Shown piece by piece: positions 19,113 to 29,530 of a DNA stretch of 29,530 nucleotides. Source of the DNA: Vitrella brassicaformis (Eukaryota > Sar > Vitrellaceae); assembly GCA_001179505.1 (NCBI GenBank), contig CDMY01000475.1, positions 5,035 to 34,564 of the forward strand, given 5' to 3'. The number at the start of each line of letters is the position of its first letter. Positions within the stretch are counted from its first letter, which is position 1. A program made the position numbers and the translations under genes. The notes under the pieces were generated by a model. The model saw nothing but the letters and a program-made list of their open reading frames with translations. It did no database searches and had not been told where the DNA came from.

Positions 19113-22100
19113 ATGAGGTGAGTGAGTGAGCGACACCTGCGTGACGTTGGCGTAGGACCCATCTGCCATCGTCTTCGGACGTCGTGTGATGTGTGTGTGT
19201 GTGTGTCAGTGGTCCTGCTCCAGTGGCGAACAGCAGATCCACCACAACAACCGACTCGCTGGATGAGGCCGACACCAACGGCGAGACCGACGCCGGCCAC
19301 ATGTACAGCCAGCTGCTGCCTGCAGACCTGCGGACGGGTGCCGGCATCTTGTTGGTCTGCATCTTCAACGAAGAGCCCTATGTGCTGCTGGCACTCAACA
19401 CAGAATCTGACAAGTGGAGTGACTTTGGAGGTAGGAATGGGCCGAGGGGAGGGAGACTGGGCAGATGTGTGTGACAATCATTGTTGCCTCGCCTCGCCTC
19501 CCCTCTCTGCTGTGTGTGTGTGTTGTGTGCAGGGAAGAAGGGGCCCCATCAGGCCACGCATCTCGAAATCGCATGTGCTGAGCTCACCCAGCAGACCTCC
19601 GGCAGCCTCTCCATGACACCATCGGCACTCAGCGCGGCCGTGCGACACGACCAGGCCACCCCGTTCCCTTTGGGCCGCCGATCAGGCGACCAGCACTCAC
19701 CGGCCGACGTCACCTCCACTGCCTATGTGTGTTTTGTGGTGCCCTGGCAGTGCGGCACCGCCACACTCGGCCATGCCAGCATACACGATCTCACAACAGC
19801 CCTCACGAGTCGTCTGCGGGAGGGGGACGGCGGCAGCCACACCAGCAGAATCGTCGCCATTTCCGTTGGGACCTTTCGCAACATGCTGCTGGGGGATGAT
19901 GCGGAGGATCAGGACATGGACGAAGTGGATGCCACCGGCACCCTCCGGGACCACCTGTATCGCCTGGGGGGCCGGCTCGCGGAGGCGCTGGGGTCAATCG
20001 TCCAGTGTGGCAAGTATGTGCCCTGTGAGAGTCTGACGTGTGTGGTGGGCGTGTCGAGTGCTGGGGATGAGCGTCAGATATGGCAGCATTGCGTCACGCA
20101 GCCAACCCTCGCCCGCATCCTCAGCTCGTTGATGCAGCACGTCCCTGCAGGGTAAGCAAAGCGGGTGCAGCATCACATATGTACCTAAATCACCGTCTGT
20201 GGTCTGTCGTGTCTGTGTGCATAATTATGTCAGCAAGGGAATGCTGGCTGTGAGGGTTGTGGTTCAGCACAAGCTCCTGATGGCGCTGGCGCGTGACGAC
20301 AGCAAGCAGCCAAGTGTGTCGTTTGAGGAGATAGGTGCGGCGGCGAGTGTGGCGGGCTGCCATGGTGAGGCCATCGTCAGCGGATGGAAGAGCGTCCCGC
20401 CATCCTCACTCGCACTCGCAGGTCAGTCAGCACTGGGTGGGGTGGCTGAGTGAGTGAGTGGATGACTGGGCAGGGCAGATTGGGGCATCGTTTCTACGTT
20501 CTGTGTGTGCCTTCAATGCAGGTGGTGGTGGTGGTGAGGGTGAGGGTCTGACTCTGGAGCCCTCCCAGGCCTTGATCGAGCTGCTGACGGCACTGGTGAG
20601 GGATAAAGCCCAGCAGATGGCCCGGCGGGCCATGTCACGGCGCATCAAAAGCGAGGATGACATGCGCAAACACGCCAGCCCCGCTCTTCGGCCATCAGTG
20701 CCACAGCCGCACAGCACCCCGCCATACACGGAGCTGCAGCCCGGCTCGCCCAGCTATGCGGAGCTGCTCCGACTGGCAGAGATCCGCGAGTTCCCGCACC
20801 GACCAAAAGTGTACCAGGTGGGGTGCGCTTGACAGCCACAGGACCGTCCAGTGATTGGTCTTGTCTTCGTCTCTGCTCAGGTCAACATGCCCGCTCGCCG
20901 AAGCGGTTTCCGTGCGTATCATGAGGCAAACAACAGCATTGTCCTAACGGCCTTCGTAAGCTACCAGCCAAGGACGGCAGGGGGATAGAGCCGACACAAT
21001 CGGCGATGCCTCTCTGTCTCTCTGTGTGTGCTGTGTGTGTGTGTGTGTGGACTGTGTTTGTCAGTACGGCTGTGTGTCCATCGACGAGGCACTCATTTTG
21101 GCAGAGGACGGGCCCGACGTCAGCCTCGCGACCGACGACGTCATCGAGGGATTCTTCGCGCTCTGCCTGCCGTCGGTCGTCTCGGAGGACATCTGCCTTG
21201 TCCTCTCCATCGCACCAGGACACGCCTATCAGGGCGTCCCCCACACTCGCACCCTGGCGGCCCTGCAGGCCCATGGGTGCGGCAGCGTGCAGACCAACAT
21301 CGGATTCTACCTCGTCCACAAGGAGCAGGTGGGTATCATATAGACGGGCACACCACATGGGACCCACACCACCCGGCCGTGCCATTTTCCTGCCAACATA
21401 TATTGGGTTGAGTTTTCAGGTGTGTGTGGACTACCTCATCGTCAAGGACCCATCGAGCTGCGAGACTTTCCCCGACGCCCTGCAGCCTCCCCCCGAGGAG
21501 TCTCGGGCATCCGAGCTGTGGCGGGCGTGGCATCAGGCGGAGCGACGCCGTCAGGGACACGCCAACAAGGCGGCCTCCAACAAGGACATCTACAGTGCGT
21601 GTGAGCAGGAGGTGCAGGACATCCTGGCGCAGGTCGACGGGGCGGCATCATCTGGTGGTGGCGGTGGGCTGATGCAGCAGGCTCGCCTGCTGGGCGGGCT
21701 GTGGCGCCGGCTCGAGTGGGCCGACAAGCACTACCTCGTCCAATCCTTCCCTGCCATGCGGAAGAAGACCGAGTTCGACGCCTTCATGAACCACTCGTCG
21801 CGCAATGTTTGCGTCATTACCGCGGCCACGGGCATCGGCAAGACTGTGGTGGTGCCACAGTGGACCCTCTCATGGCTGCAGACCCACCGGCCATCCGCCC
21901 TGACCGGCCCTGAGAAGGGCAGCAAGAAGCGTGTGGTGGTGCTGGTGCCTCGTCGGGAGCTCGCCAAGGAGCAAAGCCGCTTTGTGGCCGAGCTGCGAGG
22001 CGTCGGCCATGGACCTGGTGGCGAGGTGGGCTACGCCATCGGCTCACACCCCTACTACGACAACGAAACATCGCTCCTCTACGCCACGAGCGGGTATTTA

Positions 22101-25100
22101 TTTTTTGCCCGGCATGTTTGTATCTGCACATGTATCTTGGTGTGTGTGAGCATGTCATGCTGGCAGGTACTTCTGGCGGCTGACGTCGTCGTCCAGCCCC
22201 CAGCAGCTTGCGGCGGACTGGGCAGCTGTCATAGTCGACGAGGTGCACGAGCGGTGCCCCCAGAGTGACATGGTCATCCACAAGCTGCGGTCGCTCAAGT
22301 ATGAGCTGGGCGACGATGCGCCGGTGGTCATCCTGCTGAGTGCCACCATCGACATCGACTCATATCGGTCCTTCTTTGAGGAAAGCGACGTGCCCTTTAG
22401 TGCTATGGAATGGGTTAGTGAGGGTGGGAGGGAGGGAAGCAAAGGCAATAGAAACCATGCATGGGTCTGGTCTGCGGGAGAGCTGTCTTGCGTGTCTTGG
22501 TTGTATGTGTTAATGTGTGTTGTGTGTTGTGCAGCAAGACATGGACACGGTGTTCCCGGTGGACGTGCAGTATATGCCCATCCCTGAGGTCAAGGCGTGC
22601 GAGAAGACACGAGACGAGCTGCAGAAACAAGTGACTACAAAACCTCCACAACACGAGAACCATCCACAGACCATTCATTTATGTGTGTGTCGACAGGGAT
22701 ACTTCCACGGCTTCGCTCAAGCGGTCGTCCAGGCCATCCGCAAGGCGCCGGCACTGGTCGACTCCACACACACCACCCCCTCTCGCCGCGCCCCTCGCCG
22801 TGGTTGCTTGGTCTTCGTCGCCACGCGCCCACAAGCGGAGACCCTGTGTGTGGCGCTGCAGCTGGCATTGCGTCAGGAAAAGGACCTGTTTGCTGAGGTC
22901 ATGCCGTTCCACGCAGGCATGGACAGCCTCGACAAACAACAGGTAGGTACGAGCGGGCCCGTAGGTGGATCGGATCGTCCGTGGAATTCGCTCTCCCTTG
23001 GCCGTCCCGTGCAGGTGTTTGAGGAGGGCCCCACGCAGTCGGGCAGCGGGCAGGCCTGGCGGATTGTGGTGGCCACGACCATCGCCGAGTCTGGGCTGAC
23101 GCTGCCGCATCTCGAGCTGGTGGTCGACTCAGGCAGAAAGTTCGTCAACGCCTTCGATCCCTCCCGACAGATGTTCATCCGAGGGTTTCAATGGATATCC
23201 AAGGTGAGCCCACACGCACACCTTCATCCGGCCGTTACTGTCCTCAGCCACACCAATCACCGTGTTCTGTGCGTGTGGTCATTAGGCGTCGGCCGTTCAG
23301 CGTGCAGGTCGAGCTGGTCGCCTGAAGCCGGGTACGAGTGTCCGTCTGTTCAGCGAAACGCAGCTCGAGAACTTCCAGGCACGCTGCCCACACCCACAAG
23401 GACACACATGCATACAGAGTGTCATAGGATTGCATGCGACCCATGTCTGCAGATGTACGACGACCCTGACATCAGCCAGTGTGATCCATCTCAGTTTCTC
23501 ATTAGCGAGCTGGGCGCCCGGGGGCCAGGCGGTCGGCTGCCACATGCCCATCGAGCAGATCTTTGCCAAACTCCCCTACAACATCCCTCGCGACGGCCTG
23601 TGGACGACGCTCAAGTGCCTGGTCGACTTGGGAATGGTGACGCAGGACATCCATATGGGCACCATTGCCCTCAGCGAGCTGGGCAGGAGCATCCACAACC
23701 TCCCCGTCGACCCCCGATGGGCCGGCTGCATCCTCTGCGCACACTCACACGGCTACCTGTCGCCCATGGTGAGGGTGGCCTGCCTCGGAGACCCACTTTC
23801 GTTCGACCGGTCCCTCAAGACCGCCAGGCGACTCCGCGACAACGGCTCGAGCTTCGACGACGGCGTGAGGGGCCTGGCGGACTTCGAGACCGTCCTGGCA
23901 CTCTACGAGTCGTGGGAAGAAGGCAAGGTCTCCGCCGAGCAGCTCGGCGACCTCGTGGGTGACTTCGACAAGGCAAGCCGCCCACAACACAGACATCCAT
24001 TCTCTGGCTTGCTGCTCACGTCTGTCCTTTCCATCTTCGTGTGTGTGCAGGTTGAGAGTGCGGCGCGAAACATCGAGGCGACCATCTACCGCTCCCACGG
24101 CTACATTGAGCCCCAGGGGCACACCGACCGGCTGACCTGTCTCCGCCACGCCTTCTTCAAGGGCTTCTCAGACCAAGCCTGCTACCCGGACGGGGACGAG
24201 GTGCGGCTCGTGCGGCCGCGCACCCACTCCCTCCGCGTGACCCTCGACAAATCCCGAACAACACGAGTGTGGTGCGTGACCGACACCATCTACCTCTACA
24301 CCTTCTTGACGGGCTTCCGCTCCTCGTCCGGCCCCGCCGAGATGGTCACCAGCGCAGTCGCGAGCGGACTCGTGGCGGTGCCAGCACAGGTAGCTGATTC
24401 GTGAGCACACGTCACGCGTGCATGCATGTGCAGATCCGATCCCATATTTGGTTCTTTCCTCCCTCTCTGTGTGTCTTGGTAAGTGGGTGGAAGACGCCGC
24501 ATCAGCAGCGGGATGGTTTGACGACTGCAAGCGGGTTTTGGCTAGACGACGCGACACCGAGCAGCTTACCTTTGACGTCCCCTTCCAGTCTGGTCCACCT
24601 GCTGGCAGGGTCCCGCTGTTCCTGAAACACAAGGTAGGGAGGCCATCACACGAGAGAGAGAGAGAGGGGAAGGCAACCACGAATTCTCATCCCGGTTGTA
24701 TGTGCCTCCCTCTGTGCAGCTTCCTCTCATCCAGCGTGATTTCGCCTTCGTCAAGATCCAGAAACCGACCCTGGTCCCCAACAGCAACCACGCCATGCCG
24801 ACCTTTCATGTGACGGCCCCTCGGGCGGCCCAAGCCGCGGTCACACAGCGCATCACTCGCGACATGGACAGCCTCGCGCTGGCGGTGTCGAGGGTCCCTT
24901 GGAGCGAGGCCACCGTCGACCTGGCGGGGCTGCGTCAGATCGAGGACACACTTGTGGATGAGGCCAACCGGCTGCTGGAGCGGAGCAATATCGATCCATA
25001 TCGGCTGACGGTCAGCCAGACACAGATACAGACACCTATCTGCATCCATGGCGATCCCTGCCTCTGATGGATGCGTGTGTGTAGGTGAACGGAACTCCAT

Positions 25101-26207
25101 TGAACCACGCCTGGCACCACATGACGGACCTCTGTGTGCGGTCAATCAAGCTGGCGCTGCCCTACCTCAAGCGCCGCGCTGAGCGAATGCTAAGCGCACA
25201 CACAGACACACACGCACACACACACACACACGCGCACAGAGAGAGAGAGAGAGAGGGAAAGATTGTGTGTGCCCTCCTCTATGTGTCGCGCAGCTGGCCA
25301 GCCGGGCCCCCATATATATATCATCGCCCACCCTCCGCCCCCTCGATGGCGGGCAGGAGAGCCCTGAGGAGTCCTGGCGTCGTGCGATGCTGTGTGACGG
25401 GCTGAGGAGCTCTGCGGGCATGCGCGACGACTCGGGCTGGGGCGACTCGGAGGAGGCTCGTATCATGGCCTGCATATCCCACTTCATCTCGCACCACACG
25501 CAAGTAAGCACATGAGACGAGACGTGTGAGCGAATGGGTCTGTCAACGGGTGGGTGCATGGGGGGAGTGTCTGTGTGTGTGGTTTGTTCAGTTGTTTGTG
25601 TATGGCGACTTTGTCGGGCGGTATGTCATTGCCGGCGAGCACCCGGGAACCACACTGACCATCGGCTTCGACACCCATCACGGCAAGCCGCCCAACCCCA
25701 CTCTCTCACCCCCTGTGGGATCTGCCGAGGACGCCATGGAGGAATGGAGTGAGCACTAAATGAGGCGCACACAGGGGGAGGGACCAATGCGAGCAGCGCA
25801 ACACCTTCTCCCTCTGCCGTGTGTTCTCATCTCAGATCGTGTGGTGGATTGGGCGTCGAGCAACGATGTGTTTCGCGTAGACGAGATGATGCGCCGCGGC
25901 CGACACACGGACGTCTTCCACGTCACGGACCCCATCCGGCCGCTCCCTCTCCATCCACCTCACCAACTGCGCATCGCTGCGCGACGAGTGCGGGCACCCC
26001 GAAACAGAAATCCAGGCGCTGCAGCTAGGGAGCGATGGGCGTGTGGCGCTGCGTGTTGGTGACCCCTCTGTGGTCGGCGTGTGCGGGTGTCTGAGTGAGG
26101 TGCTGGCACGTGTGCGAGTCAAGTGTGTGAGGGTGGTGAATCCGATGGTGTTTGGTGGGCAGGAGGGGCGGGAGAGATGGCAAGCACGGGGGTGGACAGT
26201 AGAGTAG
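19113..26207 (+). CDS. Nudix-like plus DEVH-box RNA helicase fusion, with two apparent frame breaks
   Basis: Twenty-one exons join to about 1,786 residues: 19113-19117, 19210-19430, 19533-20151, 20234-20421, 20522-20817, 20881-20955, 21065-21328, 21420-22093, 22167-22413, 22535-22630, 22697-22942, 23015-23203, 23286-23378, 23453-23972, 24051-24389, 24484-24633, 24720-25010, 25085-25195, 25294-25503, 25592-25748 and 25836-26207. Exon 1 is only ATGAG. Residues about 44-110 resemble a Nudix domain (GAGILLVCIFNEEPYVLLAL, WSDFGGKKGP), but the catalytic Glu pair is Gln-Gln (AELTQQ). The helicase has motif I ATGIGKT (about 692-698), Ia LVPRRELA, II DEVH (about 805-808), III SATID, V VVATTIAESGLTLP and VI QRAGRAGR (about 1045-1052). 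It is thus a DEAH/RHA-type SF2 ATPase acting 3'-5' on RNA (family knowledge). The frame jumps one base near 23517-23524 and near 25930-25936. Exon 16 has a poor acceptor. Confidence 0.75.
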
Positions 26208-26981
26208 ATGAGATGGGCAGGGGTGGAATTGGAATTGGGGGTCAGGGCTGACACTGGTCTGATATTGTAGCTGGCTCTCTGCCTCCATTCATTCACTCAT
26301 TCATTCATTCATGCATTCATTGGGGTATGACGTCTGGAGGGCATCCCTCCACCCATCCGTCTCTGCCTTGCTGCTTGGAGCTCGTCTGTGGGGCCTCTCC
26401 CGCTCTGTCGGTGCTTGTGCGTACGTTCGTGCGGTGCGTCCATATGGGTGGGTGGGTGTATACAGTGACATTTATACACTTCCGCGCCTCCCTATGTATG
26501 TCTTGACATTCATTCGTTCATTCCATCTAGCTATATATCTCCGCGTAGATAGATAGATATATATGTATGTGCATACGACGACCGAACAAATGATTCGTAC
26601 ATACGTACGTACGTACGTACGTGTGTCCATGTACGTATTATGTATACATTGTGTGTACGGGTGTTTTCCTTCGTGTTTCTTTATTTGTACGGATTGATTC
26701 CAATGGATTGATTGATGCGTGCTGTGTGTGTGTGTCCTGGATGGACGGATGGATGGATGGATGAATGGATAGATGGATCTCCCTCGCTGTCCTTGGAGCA
26801 AGATGTTTTATCCGGGAGTGCTCAGCTGCGTGATTCGACGCCAAATGCCAACCATATTCACACAAATACACACACACACACGCACTCACACATACGAAAA
26901 GAGCTCACCAACAAACCAAAAAAGTCGCTCACGTCTAGCAAAACTATCAATCAGCGCGGAAAGCATCCGTGCGTCCGTCCG
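26208..26981. other. tail-to-tail intergenic region rich in short repeats
   Basis: Two genes converge here. The stretch contains (ATTC)n near 26283-26320, (GATA)n near 26547-26562, (TACG)n at 26597-26622, (GATG)n near 26742-26775 and (CA)n near 26866-26882. Base composition is clearly more A/T-rich than the flanking exons. No coding sequence is seen. Confidence 0.6.
26597..26622. repeat. (TACG)n palindromic tetranucleotide repeat
   Basis: About six units of TACG/ACGT. The unit is self-complementary, so the run can fold on itself. Confidence 0.85.
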
Positions 26982-27819
26982 TCATATGGTGCGCCTCAGC
27001 ACGGCCCTGGCCATGCGTCGCCTCCGCCCCCTGCCCTTGCCCTTGCCGCTGCCCCTGCCCCGCTCATTCTCTGATTTCAGCTTCTGCTCAAACACCAGCT
27101 GGGCTTGCCACACCCGGTCTGAGAATGCGCCAAGACCGCCGTTGTTGAGTCCGGCCGTCCTCGCCGCCCAGTGTGAGGGCCGGCACCAGTTGAGGACCGA
27201 CGGCGCGGCCACCACACGGTCGTTGAGACCGAAAGGGATGAACGCAACTGACGGCGATACGTCACATCACACACACACACGCACACACACACACACACGG
27301 ATAAGTCCGCCTGCATGCCTTTAAAGGATAGGATTGCTGACTGGCAGTCGCTTCTTGGCTCACTCACCCGGTGCGCATCTCGAGAACGACGATATGCGAT
27401 AGCCTGCAGCAACCAAGCACGGCAGTGATGGGTGGAGAACGGAAGACGGATAGACCGTCATCTCATCGTGCCGGCTTAGCCTCTTCCCCACGCACATCAC
27501 ATACCTCGGCTGCATCACACAGAAACACACAGAGGCATCATCCGGCAACAGACAGTCACGCGATCATGATGCCCATTCTCCCGCCCTCCCTCCCTCCATC
27601 CGGCCATCCATCCATCCATCCATCCGTTCATTCACTCATTCGGATGTGCGTGCGCATACCTCAGCGTCACAATGCATCGGACGAGCGGAACGAGGTGATG
27701 AAGGCCGACGAGGAGGACTAACAGCAGCGCTGAGCGAGTTGCAAACACATCCATACATTCCATCCTGTGCATCGCATTCATCCCCCATTCCTTCTCCTTC
27801 GTTCGTACCTTTCCGCCAT
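26982..27819 (-). CDS. small basic protein of unknown function, 5' exons uncertain
   Basis: The last exon, 26982-27247, is well supported. It begins at a CAG acceptor, reads VAFIPFGLNDRVVAAPSVLN, then WAARTAGLNNGGLGAFSDRV, and ends in a Gly/Arg/Lys-rich tail (GRGSGKGKGRGRRRRMARAV). A likely start is ATGGCGGAAAG at 27809-27819, joining to 27660-27717 to give MAESPPRRPSSPRSARPMHC. Further pieces with good splice borders are 27505-27509 (five bases) and 27368-27403, but the phase does not close onto the last exon. At least one border is therefore wrong or an exon is missing. The Gly/Arg/Lys tail suggests RNA or nucleolar binding, which is inference. No family recognised. Confidence 0.5.
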
Positions 27820-28050
27820 GGTATCACCACAGCGGCTCATTCTCGCGCCTCCACCCATCTATCTACCATCAACGCCGTCAGATCTTGATAAGCTCGCAAA
27901 TAACGACCGGGCGAAACCCTCGCTGCGGGCCAGGCGGTGTGGCCAGCTTCTCATATAGCGGTCGTTTACCCCAACTCGCTGTTTTCGGTTTTCGTTAACC
28001 TCGCGGGGCTTACTTTCCCCTTCGACCCTCGGAGGGTGTGGTGCGCCAGG
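27820..28050. promoter_or_regulatory. short head-to-head intergenic region
   Basis: This is 231 bp between the proposed start codons of two divergent genes, compact for a region that must serve both. No named motif stands out. Confidence 0.4.
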
Positions 28051-29530
28051 ATGCGTCGTGGTTCGCACCATCAGCATGATCTGTTGTCGCATGAGTACCA
28101 CGAGGTGACATCTCCCGAGGCGCTGCAGCACCTCCACATCTACTGCAACGCACTCACAAACGGACTCAAACACTTGTACACGCACGACTACACAGCTGGT
28201 AGGCTCGTGCTCGGATGGCGTCATCGCAGATCTCCCCTCCACCCATTGAAATCCATGCGTGTGAGTGTGTGCAGCGTTGGCCTGTGTGGAGGAGGCCCAG
28301 GTGGCGGCTTATGGCCTCGGTGATGTCAAGAAGGCCGCAGCCATGGGCAAGTAAGCACCTGCAGGCAGACAGAGATAAAGGCGGATGTTTTCTCCGTCGC
28401 CCCTTCTGTCTGTGTGTCGGTGTGTCAGGTTGATGTCTGTGATATATGGCTATAGCGGTTACGGCGGCCATGCGCGTGATGTTCTGACCGAGGTCATCGA
28501 GCAGACGGACGACCCCCTGCAGCAGACAGTCATGCTGGCGTCCCTGGCGGCCGTGGGGACCATCGAAGGCGACCTGCACACGGCACGACTGAGGCTGGAG
28601 CAGGTGAGCATCGCCTGGATGCGAAGGTCCTTTCTTCCACGTGTATGTGTATGCCTGTTCATGTGCGTATGTATTCAGGCGTTGAAGATATCTCGGCAGG
28701 CTGGGAAGGTCCGTGAGCATATCGTGCACGTCCACACACACACGGTTCTTTTTGTGATGGGTGTCGTGTCATTGGCCAGCATCTGCTGTCGCATGCTGTG
28801 CGGAGCGGCGGTGCGGGCAGCCGACTCACGCACGAGATCGCACAGATGCCACTTAGAGCCATCACCAAGTTAGCTTCCCACCCATCCCACCACAATGCCT
28901 GCCTCACTCTATGTGCTGTCTGTCTGTATGTCAGTGTGCTCTTCGGTGTCCCTGACATCCGCCTGGCCGTACAGGCGCTCCAGCAGCAAAAGAATGCATA
29001 CAAGTCAGTACCCACTCTTGATAGATAGATAGATTGGTGGGCGGATTCACATGTCATCCAAAGACACACGGGGGGGCGGGCTGACATTGCAGGTCAGTGA
29101 GCAGTGGCACGTCTTTGCGTCTATCGCTTGTGGAGGACCTGCTCGGCACCCTCACCCACCAGGCGGAGATGGCCCAGCGCAGCGACCACCCCCAGGGCCA
29201 ACACACCACACACACCAAAGACGGAGACACATTCGGTGAGTCGGTGAGCCCGCCTCATGCACCATATCCACAACACAACACACCACAACACGTTCGTTAT
29301 CTGCAGATGTCGACCGAGAGGAGGCGATGCAGCTGGCCCGTTCGCAGCGTCTGCGGTTCAACACTGAGCGACTCCACCTGCTCGCCACGGCGGCGGACAC
29401 ACCGGGGGCCGGACTCCGTGGCTGGGGGCCGGCAGCCCTCTTAGGCCTCACTGTGACCATCCTACAGTCACCCGAATCAGCCAGTGCAGCCAAGAACGAG
29501 CGGAAACGACTGGTGGGTACCCGACATGGC
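28051..29530 (+). CDS. alpha-helical protein of unknown function, 5' part (partial)
   Basis: Eight exons join in phase and the gene runs off the right edge: 28051-28198, 28275-28350, 28429-28603, 28679-28708, 28780-28868, 28935-29003, 29093-29235 and 29307-29512. A GTGGGT donor at 29513 then opens an intron that reaches the edge. The start is the first in-frame ATG (MRRGSHHQHDLLSHEYHEVT). The visible 312 residues are mostly helix-forming and include ALACVEEAQVAAYGLGDVKK, VLTEVIEQTDDPLQQTVMLA, EGDLHTARLRLEQALKISRQ and VPDIRLAVQALQQQKNAYK. The pattern recalls a TPR-like solenoid but no repeat register is certain. No signal peptide is seen, so cytosol or nucleus is likely. Product unknown. Confidence 0.62.

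Noticed and set aside
18823-19116. Plus-strand open frame upstream of the helicase gene
   Set aside because: Its residues lack any conserved pattern, and its end overlaps the ATGAG start exon, which joins well to the Nudix-like exon.
20881-21480. Possible tRNA-splicing endonuclease (Sen54-like) domain before the helicase
   Set aside because: YGCVSIDEALILAEDG and QTNIGFYLVHKEQ vaguely recall Sen54 patterns, but no catalytic or signature residues are clear and the similarity is by eye only.
23480-23506. Tiny intron (16-27 nt) to explain the helicase frame jump
   Set aside because: GT...AG borders exist, but all confident introns here are about 70 nt or longer, and a single extra G explains the data more simply.
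25925-26010. Intron starting at GTCACG near 25921 instead of a frameshift
   Set aside because: It would remove strongly protein-like sequence (SIHLTNCASLRDECGH) and lead to a stop within a few codons.
1-29530. tRNA, rRNA or other structured RNA genes
   Set aside because: I looked for cloverleaf-like segments with A and B boxes on both strands and found none convincing by eye; a tRNAscan-SE run would settle it.

Overview
This window looks like nuclear DNA from a chromerid-type or otherwise alveolate alga. Vitrella brassicaformis is the best guess, but that is inference and could not be checked. Every large gene is split into many exons by introns of about 70-150 bp. These introns end in TG-repeat tracts followed by CAG. 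Tetranucleotide repeats (GATG, TGTC, CAGA, TCCC) fill introns and spacers. Two neighbouring genes encode proteins with a signal peptide followed by a basic leader, the usual address of a complex plastid. There are no operons, ribosome-binding sites or other prokaryotic features. I built exon models by hand, choosing splice sites that keep the reading phase. They need transcript support.

Layout. 1-545: the 3' end of a Ty1/copia retrotransposon (end of pol, polypurine tract, 255-bp LTR). 552-864: a frame-broken coding relict. 951-6046 (minus): a 16-exon, 1,242-residue helical-repeat protein of the FASTK-like/HPR/OPR type. 6446-9681 (plus): a 10-exon, 791-residue TPR/HAT-repeat protein resembling the plastid mRNA factors Mbb1/HCF107. 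These two genes are head to head across 399 bp, and both start with a signal-anchor-like segment. 9836-17533: a direct tandem duplication of about 3.6 kb, each unit carrying a 13-exon gene (minus) for a secreted endonuclease/exonuclease/phosphatase (EEP) family protein. Copy A is intact (581 residues). Copy B has a 2-bp frameshift in exon 2 and a swapped, AT-rich 3' end. 17887-18540 (minus): a single-exon small membrane-anchored protein with a poly-Ser run. 19113-26207 (plus): a 21-exon gene of about 1,786 residues joining a degenerate Nudix-like N-terminus to a DEVH-box RNA helicase, with two apparent one-base frame breaks in homopolymers. 26982-27819 (minus): a small unrecognised basic protein. 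28051 to the right edge (plus): the 5' part of an unrecognised helical protein.

The most suggestive unit is the divergent pair at 951-9681: two putative plastid-targeted, RNA-binding solenoid proteins sharing one intergenic region. This is what a co-regulated plastid RNA-processing module would look like. The tandem EEP pair shows duplication followed by decay or 3'-end swapping.
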